From Treponema sp. (GTDB taxonomy: Bacteria; Spirochaetota; Spirochaetia; Treponematales; Breznakiellaceae), in contig JAISBR010000219.1 of assembly GCA_031266095.1 (NCBI GenBank), positions 1 to 7,072 on the forward strand: a stretch of DNA of 7,072 nucleotides. Reading direction: 5' to 3'. The position numbers were made by a program, and so were the translations under genes. Below the pieces are notes generated by a model. That model did not search any database, was not told where the DNA came from, and saw nothing but the letters and a program-made list of their open reading frames with translations. Positions 1 through 5,806 of this stretch are shown in pieces; position 1 is the first letter of the stretch, and the number at the start of each line of letters is the position of its first letter.

Positions 1-276
1 GTAGCCCGAACCTTCCGGAACGGACAGGGTATGGGGGCCGTTCCCGGTAAAGACGCTGGAGGCCAGCGTCGCGCCGCCTTTGCTGACGGTTATCGTAACC
101 GTGGAAAACGAGGGAAGGCCGGGAGCCGCCTGGCTTATTGCCTTGTTCCCGCTTCCCAGGGATATGGTCAGGTTCCCTTCGCTATTTCCGGCGCTGTCCA
201 TAGACATATCGCAAGAACCCGCCAAAAACACCAGTACAACGGCCAGGCCGTTCAATAACTTCCGCGTAAACCGCAT
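1..276 (-). CDS. Surface lipoprotein, 3' end cut by window edge
   Basis: The reading frame from the ATG at 276 stays open for 92 codons to the left edge, so the C-terminus is missing. The N-terminus is a lipoprotein signal peptide: basic RFTRK, a hydrophobic stretch (LAVVLVFLAG) and Cys22 in the context FLAGSC. This is a relaxed lipobox with Ser at -1, as is common in spirochaetes. The protein is therefore expected to be lipid-anchored in an outer or inner membrane. After Cys22 comes a short Ser/Asn/Gly linker, then alternating beta-strand sequence (FSTVTITVSKGGATL...). With the preceding GLPSF this resembles Ig-like surface lipoproteins of treponemes; that match is from memory. The start is set by AGGAGG at 283-288 with a 6-nt spacer. 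An in-frame ATG at 282 touches the Shine-Dalgarno and is less likely. The start overlaps the TGA of the FecR gene by one base, so translation is probably coupled. Confidence 0.78.
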   Translation of the reverse strand, partial: MRFTRKLLNGLAVVLVFLAGSCDMSMDSAGNSEGNLTISLGSGNKAISQAAPGLPSFSTVTITVSKGGATLASSVFTGNGPHTLSVPEGSGY

Positions 277-1016
277 CACCATCCTCCTGTAACAAGCCAA
301 CCTGAACCGCCGCCGCCGGAACCACCGCCCCCGCTGCCGCCTCCCGAACCGCCGCCTCCACCCCCGCCGGTACCGTCCCTGACGGTAATGGGGCCGTCTC
401 CGTTAAGCCTGCCCCCGGCTTCGGAACCGGGCGGCAGGGGCGGCGTATAGGTAAGGATTATTCCTTCGCGGGGGGGCGTTACGACATAGATTTTTTCGTT
501 CAGCGTACTCCCTTCCCCGGCCCGTACCAGGACGCGGGAACCGATCATACTGGTGTATTCGACCTCGCCGTTAAATACAACCAGATTAATGGTATCGAAT
601 TCAAAGGCGGTGCCCCGGACCGAAGCGACCAGCATGGGGCTCTGTACGGTAAAACCGATTGTTCCCCCGCGGGGACGCGTTACTTCCGCCCGGACCCTGC
701 CGGTGTGCAGGTAAATCTCCGCCTGCTCCTCCCCCTGCCGCACGGTAATTTCTTCCAGGGTCAGCATGGTTACGGGGCGGACCATGATAGTTGCCCCTCC
801 CCATACTACTACCGCGCTGCTCTTTACCCAGGTGGAGATTCGGGTCTGCTCTTCTATAACCATACCGGCGGAGGCGGGAACCCAGGCCGGGCTGCCCGGC
901 GCCTGTATTTCCACCTTGCCGCTCACTCTCTGTATCACCGCCTCAGGCGTCTGGGCGTGTACTACCGGGATACACAGCGAAGCCAATAAGGCGATTAAAA
1001 CCGGAATATGTTTCAT
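276..1016 (-). CDS. Secreted FecR-domain protein with Gly/Ser-rich tail
   Basis: 246 aa. Residues 1-21 are a Sec signal peptide, with likely cleavage at VHA|QT (no lipobox Cys at the site), so the protein is exported to the periplasm or surface. Residues about 25-170 form a FecR domain: beta-rich sequence (VSGKVEIQ, TRISTWVKSSAVVVWGGATIMV) ending in the family hallmark SPMLVASVRGTAFEF at 126-140. Residues about 214-240 are almost only Gly and Ser, a flexible tail closing with WLVTGGW. Classical FecR is a membrane anti-sigma regulator with an N-terminal cytoplasmic part. Here there is no transmembrane helix after the signal peptide and no ECF sigma gene nearby, so a structural or ligand-binding envelope role is more likely than sigma control; this is inference. 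The Shine-Dalgarno AAGGGGG (1021-1027) overlaps the TAA of the upstream gene, 9 nt away. The substrate or partner is unknown. Confidence 0.87.
   Translation of the reverse strand: MKHIPVLIALLASLCIPVVHAQTPEAVIQRVSGKVEIQAPGSPAWVPASAGMVIEEQTRISTWVKSSAVVVWGGATIMVRPVTMLTLEEITVRQGEEQAEIYLHTGRVRAEVTRPRGGTIGFTVQSPMLVASVRGTAFEFDTINLVVFNGEVEYTSMIGSRVLVRAGEGSTLNEKIYVVTPPREGIILTYTPPLPPGSEAGGRLNGDGPITVRDGTGGGGGGGSGGGSGGGGSGGGGSGWLVTGGW
283..288 (-). promoter_or_regulatory. Shine-Dalgarno of the lipoprotein gene, inside the FecR coding sequence
   Basis: On the minus strand AGGAGG lies 6 nt before the ATG at 276. It is made by the last codons of the FecR gene (Val-Thr-Gly-Gly-Trp-stop). Ribosomes finishing FecR would stop directly over the next start, which favours re-initiation. 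Confidence 0.75.
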
Positions 1017-1025
1017 GCGTCCCCC

Positions 1026-2309
1026 TTAAAATGACAGCAAAAGGGCTGCCGTGGTTTTCCACTCGACCGGCGCGTTGGAGCTGAGGGCATTCCCCATACC
1101 GGGGAAAAACGCCCCGGCGCCCGCGGTGAGCGATATATCCAGCACCGGAACCCAGGTAAGCGCGGTGTACAGTTCCGCCCCCAGGGCCTGCGCGCCGCCG
1201 CTTTGCAAATAGGGGTGTGTATAGGTTTTGGTGTCGTTCCGCAGAAAGTACCGCCCGTCAAGCGTCAGGGAAAGGCCGTCGACCGGCTGTATCAAATAGG
1301 CCCCGTTAATAACGACGAGGCCCGCGAGCCCCGTGTTCAGCACGTTCCCCTGGCCGACAGCCGTTATCTGCCGGAAAGGCCCGATCGCCGTACTCAGCTG
1401 TCCGGAACCCCAGTGGAAACCCAGGGTTACCCTGTCCCGCGCGGAAGAGGGCGGCGCCCATGACGCGAGGGCCAGTAACGCGAAATTAATCTCCGTACCG
1501 GAGGAGCCCGCGGAGCCCTGCGTTTCGGCGAGGCCCGCTATTCCCCCCAGGCTGAGATCAAACACCGGGTCCGGCGAAAGTATGAGCCGCAGGGAAAGGT
1601 GCTGGGTATGGATTTTTTCGGCCCTGCCGTTCAAGTCAAACTGGACCAGGCCCTGGACAAACAGGCTGTGGGAGCCACCCCCCAGGCTGGGGACTTCCCA
1701 GCCCGCCGCGGCAAGGAACCGGCGGGACGCGAAATAGGTATCGCCAAAAGCGTTATAGTCCAGTTTCTGTATATACGCCGCGGCGTCACCGGCTGTCATA
1801 AAAATATCCGCCGTATCTTTGTACAAGAGCCCCGTATACAAGGCTCCCAGGCTCAGGCGTGTACTCCCCACTTCATAGCTGGCCGCCAGCCCGTCAAATA
1901 AACCCGCCGCCAGAATCCTGTTGGCGTCATTGAACCGGATACGTCCGCCCTCCACCGCGACAGACGGAAGAGGCCGCCATGAAACCATAAACCGGGTTAC
2001 TTCCGGCACCGCATAGAAGGTCTCGTTTTCATACTTTATGGCAAAACTGCCCGAAAGATAGATATCCGTATGTTCGTTCAACGAAGCGGAAACCCAGGGG
2101 GCAAGCCCTCCCGCGTAGCTGGTGTACGTACCCTGAGCATCCCCTCCCAAATCGATATTTTGGTGAAAGGTGAAGCCGAAGTCCGCCCCGAAGACCGCAC
2201 AGGCAGGACCGAAAACCAGCAGTCCCAGGGAAATCAGTAACCGTACCCTGAAGGCGGACCGAAGGTCCGGCGGGGTATTCCATCCCGCAGCGCGCGTAAG
2301 CCGTTTCAT
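1026..2309 (-). CDS. Predicted outer-membrane beta-barrel protein
   Basis: 427 aa, family not recognised by name. The N-terminus has a long basic n-region (about 23 residues) and a hydrophobic core (LLISLGLLVFGPACAV), with likely signal cleavage at FGA|DF (42/43). The mature part is about 385 aa of alternating polar/hydrophobic beta-strands separated by Gly/Asn/Asp turns (for example WVSASLNEHTDIYLSGSFAI, RFMVSWRPLPSVAVEGGRIRF, STRLSLGALYTGLLY). It ends EWKTTAALLLSF with a terminal Phe. An amphipathic last strand with a C-terminal aromatic residue is the usual signal for BAM-assisted outer-membrane insertion. The length would suit about 16-18 strands, a rough guess. The start ATG overlaps the upstream TGA as ATGA, with a GGGGGAG Shine-Dalgarno 5 nt before it. 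It sits between a secreted protein and an exported FecR protein, so it may be the membrane core of one envelope assembly. It could be a porin or a surface scaffold; transport is not shown. Confidence 0.72.
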   Translation of the reverse strand: MKRLTRAAGWNTPPDLRSAFRVRLLISLGLLVFGPACAVFGADFGFTFHQNIDLGGDAQGTYTSYAGGLAPWVSASLNEHTDIYLSGSFAIKYENETFYAVPEVTRFMVSWRPLPSVAVEGGRIRFNDANRILAAGLFDGLAASYEVGSTRLSLGALYTGLLYKDTADIFMTAGDAAAYIQKLDYNAFGDTYFASRRFLAAAGWEVPSLGGGSHSLFVQGLVQFDLNGRAEKIHTQHLSLRLILSPDPVFDLSLGGIAGLAETQGSAGSSGTEINFALLALASWAPPSSARDRVTLGFHWGSGQLSTAIGPFRQITAVGQGNVLNTGLAGLVVINGAYLIQPVDGLSLTLDGRYFLRNDTKTYTHPYLQSGGAQALGAELYTALTWVPVLDISLTAGAGAFFPGMGNALSSNAPVEWKTTAALLLSF

Positions 2310-2776
2310 TCAGTCTCCCCCCGGTAGTCCAGCACCCGGCCGATAATCCGTAACAGCCGGCTCCCCGAAACCGTAAGGGCCGGATCGTTCCTTCCCTGTA
2401 TCAGCCGGCGGTATACCAGCTCCCGGTACGCGTAGCGCGGAGAGGGGTGCACGGCGTACATAAGGCCGCTTTTCATATCGAAGGCCCGCATAATCAAAAA
2501 GGATAATTCCCCCAGCCGGATGGGCCTGTCCATCCCGGCATTTCGCGGCAGGCAGTTCCGGGCCTCCGCCGCCGCAAAGGCCGTGTCAAGGGTGCTTTCC
2601 CCGTCTATGAGATCCGCCGCGGCTAGTACCACAAGAGCCGCCATTGCGCAGGTAACCTGGGGGGTATCCAGCAGCAGTTCTATTCGTTCCGAGCTCTGGG
2701 CATGGAGCGCCCCCCCGCCGGAGAGCACTGCGAGGAAAAGGAAAAAGGCTGGGTAATGCATTCGCGGTCCGGTCAC
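2306..2776 (-). CDS. Small secreted protein of unknown function, GTG start
   Basis: 156 aa from the GTG at 2776. The frame is open further upstream to an ATG at 2905, but that extension would run through the promoter and palindrome. An AGGAGG at 2782-2787 lies exactly 5 nt before the GTG, which decides the start. A signal peptide follows (MHYPAFFLFLAVLSGGGALHA|QS). The mature protein is largely helical: an Ala-rich segment (VTCAMAALVVLAAADL), an Ala-rich AFAAAEARNCLP, then IRLGELSFLIMRAFDM, YRELVYRRLIQGRNDP and a closing LRIIGRVLDY. The order helix, GLMY...YRELV, IQGRNDPALTVSG, helix faintly resembles S-layer homology repeats, where a G-x-x-D-P turn precedes a helix. I regard that as a hint only. 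Similar proteins seem familiar from treponemes. Two Cys residues remain in the mature part. It is the first gene of the operon and overlaps the beta-barrel start by 4 nt. Confidence 0.75.
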   Translation of the reverse strand: MTGPRMHYPAFFLFLAVLSGGGALHAQSSERIELLLDTPQVTCAMAALVVLAAADLIDGESTLDTAFAAAEARNCLPRNAGMDRPIRLGELSFLIMRAFDMKSGLMYAVHPSPRYAYRELVYRRLIQGRNDPALTVSGSRLLRIIGRVLDYRGETE

Positions 2777-2781
2777 CGGTT

Positions 2782-2787
2782 CCTCCT
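2782..2787 (-). promoter_or_regulatory. Shine-Dalgarno that selects the GTG start at 2776
   Basis: AGGAGG on the minus strand, 5-nt spacer AACCG, then GTG. The next in-frame ATG (2761) is 20 nt away from this site and has no Shine-Dalgarno of its own. Confidence 0.75.
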
Positions 2788-2804
2788 TTCTGGTTCTGAG
2801 CTTA

Positions 2805-2833
2805 ATTGTACACCCTGCGTACCGCGAAGTCAC
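2805..2833 (-). promoter_or_regulatory. Sigma70-like promoter of the envelope operon
   Basis: On the minus strand there is a -35 GTGACT (2828-2833, 4/6 match to TTGACA), a 17-bp spacer and a -10 TACAAT (2805-2810, 5/6 match). A start point near 2798 would leave a leader of about 22 nt that just contains the Shine-Dalgarno. The position relative to the GTG gene supports the call. Confidence 0.55.
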
Positions 2834-2848
2834 CCTCAAATTTGAGGG
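2833..2848. promoter_or_regulatory. Perfect 16-bp palindrome at the -35 box, operator candidate
   Basis: CCCTCAAATTTGAGGG is fully self-complementary, centred between 2840 and 2841. It touches the -35 hexamer at 2833. The size and symmetry fit a dimeric helix-turn-helix regulator. No regulator gene is visible nearby. As a stem without a loop it is a poor terminator. Confidence 0.5.
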
Positions 2849-2939
2849 GTATTGCAAAAAACAGGGGAAAGAGAGGAGTTTTTGGAGAATATTTCTCTGA
2901 ATCAAGCAATTCTAGGAGCCTGCTGCGCTTGGAGGTTTT

Positions 2940-2987
2940 ATGCATGAAGTACAACAAACTTCTAGCAAAATTCTAGCGAAAACCTAA
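2940..2987 (+). CDS. Possible 15-aa leader peptide
   Basis: GGAGG at 2931-2935 stands 4 nt before an ATG at 2940. The ORF MHEVQQTSSKILAKT ends at TAA (2985-2987), about 100 nt before the glycosyltransferase start and followed by an imperfect hairpin. The layout would suit a translated leader. However, the peptide has no run of a single regulatory amino acid, and so short an ORF can arise by chance. Confidence 0.22.
   Translation: MHEVQQTSSKILAKT
2960..2976. repeat. Tandem TTCTAGC repeat, 11-bp period
   Basis: TTCTAGC occurs at 2960-2966 and 2971-2977, about one helical turn apart and each followed by an A-rich stretch. A third TTCTAG lies at 2910-2915. This may be a protein-binding array or a chance A/T-rich repetition. 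Confidence 0.35.
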
Positions 2988-3027
2988 CAAAGAACCGGTA
3001 AAGATATTGGCTATATGACCGAGGCTT

Positions 3028-3054
3028 TCCCAAAACCGCGATTTTGAGACAGGC
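3028..3054 (+). repeat. Copy 1 of a hairpin-like repeat flanking the glycosyltransferase gene
   Basis: This begins TCCCAAAACCGCG, identical to 4294-4306, and continues with 9 of 14 matches to 4307-4320. Its core CAAAACCGCGATTTTG is a near-palindrome that would fold into a CAAAA/TTTTG stem. It sits 30 nt before the glycosyltransferase start codon, so it lies in or near the 5' leader. Confidence 0.5.
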
Positions 3055-3083
3055 CCGACAATTAGAAACAGAAGGAGATCTGC

Positions 3084-4274
3084 ATGAGAATCGCTTATTT
3101 TACCGATACCTTTGTGCCGGAACTCAACGGGGTAACGAATACGCTTTCCAGGCTGCGGGAGTACCTGGAAAAAAAGGATGTCCACTACGCGTTTTTTGTC
3201 CCGGACTATAACCGGAAGGACCTTGCGGGGGAAGGCGGGAAAGGCGCCTTTTTTGAAAATAAGCGTGTTCACCGCTTTAAGGGCTTGAAAACGGCGCTCT
3301 CTCCGGAAAGCCGCCTGGCATTTCCTTCAGCCAGGGAAATATTTGATCGCTGCGACGCCTTCAAGCCGGATTTAGTGCACGTGGTTACCGAGTTGGGAAT
3401 CGGATACAAGGGCCTGAAATACGCCCATGCGCGGGGCCTGCCCCTGGTGATGAGTTATCATACGGATTACTGCAAATATCTCCGGTATTTTCATCTGGAT
3501 TTTCTTGAGCCGCTCATCGAAAAATATCTGACGTGGTTTTACCGTTTTGCCCATAAGATCCTGGCTCCCTCCAAACATACCCTGGAAGAACTGTTCCGCA
3601 GACAATACCGGAATTTGGGAATCTGGTCCCGGGGCATCGACGGCGGCAAATTTAGTCCCAAATACCGGAACCGGAATCTGCGGAAGCTCCTGGGCATCGA
3701 TGATAAATTCGTGTTCCTCTATGTAGGGCGGCTGTCTCCCGAAAAAGGGCTGGACATGCTGCTCTATGCTCTTACCGAAATTGAAAGTCGTTTCCCCGGG
3801 AAAGCGGCTTTTGTGTTTACCGGAGGCGGCCCCTATGAGGAGCTTATCAGGAAAACCAACAATCCTCATGTGATCCTTACCGGTTTTAAGACCGGCCGGG
3901 AATTATCCGAAATATACGCCTCCTGTGATTGTTTTGCCTTCCCTTCGGGGACGGAAACCTTCGGCAACGCCCCGCTGGAAGCGATGGCCAGCGGCCTGCC
4001 CGTGGCGGGTATTGCCGGCGGCGGGGTGATGGAATTCCTCTCCCACGGACAGAACGCCCTGCTCTGCGCCGCCGGGGATCAGGCGGTTTTTACGGAACAC
4101 CTCATCAGTATCATGCGCGGCAAAACGTTGCGCCGGCGCCTCGCGAAAAACGGACGGAAAGAGGCCCTTACCCGGACATGGGATGCCATTTTTGAGGAAC
4201 TCCTGGGGGTTTACGGGACTCTTATTCAAGACAGCCGAAAAGGCTTGGGAAATGTGTTTCGTGACGCTTCATAA
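3084..4274 (+). CDS. GT4-family glycosyltransferase, mannosyltransferase-like
   Basis: 396 aa, a normal length for a GT-B fold enzyme of family GT4. The N-terminal acceptor domain opens with MRIAYFTDTFVPELNGVTNT, the glycine-containing loop typical of the MgtA/SQD2-like subgroup. SYHTDY (124-129) is the conserved His-Asp region, and WSRGID (181-186) marks the domain boundary. The donor domain has YVGRLSPEKGL (213-223), FTGGGP (245-250) and the GT4 EX7E signature in GTETFGNAPLEAMASGLPV (Glu291 and Glu299). It should transfer a sugar from a nucleotide donor with retention, at the inner face of the membrane, to a glycolipid or polysaccharide acceptor. GDP-mannose is a guess from subgroup resemblance; UDP-sugars cannot be excluded. 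No transmembrane helix is evident. AAGGAG (3072-3077) lies 6 nt before the ATG. It is a lone gene, divergent from the envelope operon and convergent with gnd. Confidence 0.92.
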   Translation: MRIAYFTDTFVPELNGVTNTLSRLREYLEKKDVHYAFFVPDYNRKDLAGEGGKGAFFENKRVHRFKGLKTALSPESRLAFPSAREIFDRCDAFKPDLVHVVTELGIGYKGLKYAHARGLPLVMSYHTDYCKYLRYFHLDFLEPLIEKYLTWFYRFAHKILAPSKHTLEELFRRQYRNLGIWSRGIDGGKFSPKYRNRNLRKLLGIDDKFVFLYVGRLSPEKGLDMLLYALTEIESRFPGKAAFVFTGGGPYEELIRKTNNPHVILTGFKTGRELSEIYASCDCFAFPSGTETFGNAPLEAMASGLPVAGIAGGGVMEFLSHGQNALLCAAGDQAVFTEHLISIMRGKTLRRRLAKNGRKEALTRTWDAIFEELLGVYGTLIQDSRKGLGNVFRDAS

Positions 4275-4283
4275 TCTTAGCAG

Positions 4284-4325
4284 GCTGAGCCTGTCCCAAA
4301 ACCGCGGTCTTGCAGCAGGCTCAGC
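4284..4325. terminator. Hairpin between convergent genes, probable bidirectional terminator; copy 2 of the flanking repeat
   Basis: The arms GCTGAGCCTG (4284-4293) and CAGGCTCAGC (4316-4325) are perfectly complementary over 10 bp. The loop contains a further ACCGCGGT palindrome (4301-4308). On the plus strand the stem is followed by TCTTTATTCTTT, which suits intrinsic termination of the glycosyltransferase gene. On the minus strand it is followed by CTAAGATTAT, weaker for gnd. The loop carries TCCCAAAACCGCG (4294-4306), also found upstream of the glycosyltransferase gene. Confidence 0.7.
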
Positions 4326-4341
4326 TCTTTATTCTTTACGC

Positions 4342-5793
4342 TTACGCCATATAGGTCGAGGCGCTCGTTGTTCCGCCGTGCCCGGTCCAGTTGGTGTGGA
4401 AGAACTCACCGCGCTGCCGGTCCACCCGCTCGTAGGTATGGGCGCCGAAGTAGTCGCGCTGGGCCTGGAGCAGATTCGCGGGAAGGCGCTCGCTGCGGTA
4501 GCCGTCAAAGTAGGCAAGGGCGCTGGCAAAAGCCGGTGTGGGGATGCCGTTTTGTATTGCCGCGGTTGCCACCCGCCGCCAGGAAGCCTGGGCGTCCTCG
4601 ATAACACCGGTGAAGAAGGGATCCAGGAGCAGGTTTTCCAGATCAGGCTTTTTATCAAACGCTTCCTTGATTTTGCCGAGAAAGGCCGAGCGGATAATAC
4701 AGCCGCCGCGCCACATCAGGGCGATGCCGCCGTAGTTAAGATTCCACTTGTACTCCCTGGCCGCTTCCCGCATCAGCAGGTAACCCTGGGCATAAGATAC
4801 GACCTTGGCGGCGTACAGGGCCTTTCCCAGGTCTTTGATAAACGCCGCCTTATCCGCCGGCGGCGTGGATTTGGGGCCTGAGAAAATCCTGGAGGCCCGG
4901 ATACGCTCGTTTTTTGCCGCGGACAGGCAGCGTCCAAAAACCGCCTCGCCGATGAGGGTAAGGGGCACGCCGAACTCCAGCGCCGCGATGCCGGTCCACT
5001 TGCCGGTGCCTTTTTGACCGGCGGTATCGAGTATCTTCTCCGCCAGCGGCCGGCCGTCCTCATCCTTATAACGGAGTATGTCTCCGGTTATTTCGATAAG
5101 GTAGCTGTTCAGGGAACCGCTGTTCCATTCATCAAACACGCCGCCCATTTCCTCACAGGAAAGCCCCAGCACATTCTTCATTAAATCGTAGGTTTCGCAG
5201 ATAAGCTGCATGTCGCCGTACTCAATGCCGTTATGCACCATTTTGACAAAGTGGCCGGCGCCGTTCTCGCCCACCCAATCACAGCAGGGCGCGTCGTCTT
5301 CCACCCTGGCGGAAATGGCCTGCAAAACAGGTTTCACCAGGGGCCAGGCCGCAACGGAACCGCCGGGCATAATCGAAGGCCCGATCAACGCGCCCTCCTC
5401 ACCGCCTGAAACGCCGGCGCCGATATACAAAAGGCCCTTTGATTCCACATAGGCGGTCCGGCGGATCGTATCCTGATAGTTGGAATTCCCGCCGTCAATG
5501 ATGACGTCCCCTTTTTCAAAAACTCCCAAGAGCTGCTCAATGGTATCATCAACCGCCTCTCCGGCTTTCACCATAATCATCACCTTACGGGGCCTCTTCA
5601 AGGCGGCGGCCAGCTCCGCTATACTGTGACAGGCAATGATTTTTTTGTCCCGGCCCCGGTCCCGCATAAAACTGTCCACCCGGGACCTTGTCCGGTTGTA
5701 CACCGCCACCGAGAATCCCTTACTCTCCATGTTGAGCACCAGGTTTTCACCCATTACCGCAAGGCCGATAAGGCCGACATCCGCGTTTCCCAT
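4342..5793 (-). CDS. gnd: 6-phosphogluconate dehydrogenase, decarboxylating
   Basis: 483 aa, the full length of the family. It oxidises and decarboxylates 6-phosphogluconate to ribulose 5-phosphate, making NADPH in the cytoplasmic oxidative pentose phosphate pathway. The Rossmann loop is GLIGLAVMGENL (7-18). NRT at 33-35 with the following Arg is the usual NADP-binding pattern. GAGVSGGEEGALIGPSIMPGG (125-145) is the substrate-binding segment. Lys184, His187-Asn188 and Glu191 in HFVKMVHNGIEYGDM match the catalytic Lys and Glu of the family. LDTAGQKGTGKW (255-266) is the PROSITE-type signature. The C-terminal tail (RGEFFHTNWTGHGG) is complete. AAGGAG (5800-5805) lies 6 nt before the ATG, and the upstream oxidoreductase gene stops 13 nt away, so the two are co-transcribed. 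All key residues are present, so it should be active. Confidence 0.97.
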   Translation of the reverse strand: MGNADVGLIGLAVMGENLVLNMESKGFSVAVYNRTRSRVDSFMRDRGRDKKIIACHSIAELAAALKRPRKVMIMVKAGEAVDDTIEQLLGVFEKGDVIIDGGNSNYQDTIRRTAYVESKGLLYIGAGVSGGEEGALIGPSIMPGGSVAAWPLVKPVLQAISARVEDDAPCCDWVGENGAGHFVKMVHNGIEYGDMQLICETYDLMKNVLGLSCEEMGGVFDEWNSGSLNSYLIEITGDILRYKDEDGRPLAEKILDTAGQKGTGKWTGIAALEFGVPLTLIGEAVFGRCLSAAKNERIRASRIFSGPKSTPPADKAAFIKDLGKALYAAKVVSYAQGYLLMREAAREYKWNLNYGGIALMWRGGCIIRSAFLGKIKEAFDKKPDLENLLLDPFFTGVIEDAQASWRRVATAAIQNGIPTPAFASALAYFDGYRSERLPANLLQAQRDYFGAHTYERVDRQRGEFFHTNWTGHGGTTSASTYMA

Positions 5794-5806
5794 TATCCTC
5801 TCCTTT

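Larger units (their letters stand above)
2849..3071. other. Divergent intergenic spacer, AT-richer than flanking genes
   Basis: This region lies between the divergent envelope operon and the glycosyltransferase gene. It holds a short inverted repeat GAGAA-tat-TTCTC (2885-2897), three TTCTAG copies (2910, 2960, 2971), a possible 15-codon leader ORF and a hairpin-like repeat (3028-3054). I could not find a convincing plus-strand promoter: TATATG near 3013 has no acceptable -35 partner. Confidence 0.5.

Noticed and set aside
276..1016. FecR protein as an anti-sigma regulator
   Set aside because: It has a cleavable signal peptide, no later membrane helix, and no sigma factor gene in the window.
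2777..2905. N-terminal extension of the small secreted protein to the ATG at 2905
   Set aside because: It would bury the signal peptide 43 residues inside and run over the promoter and palindrome; the AGGAGG-GTG pair gives a better start.
3372..3869. Minus-strand ORF of 165 aa inside the glycosyltransferase gene
   Set aside because: It is a shadow frame of a gene with complete GT4 motifs.
4183..4881. Plus-strand ORF of 232 aa over the end of the glycosyltransferase gene and gnd
   Set aside because: It runs antisense to gnd, whose catalytic motifs are intact, and covers the terminator hairpin; its composition fits a shadow of a GC-rich gene.
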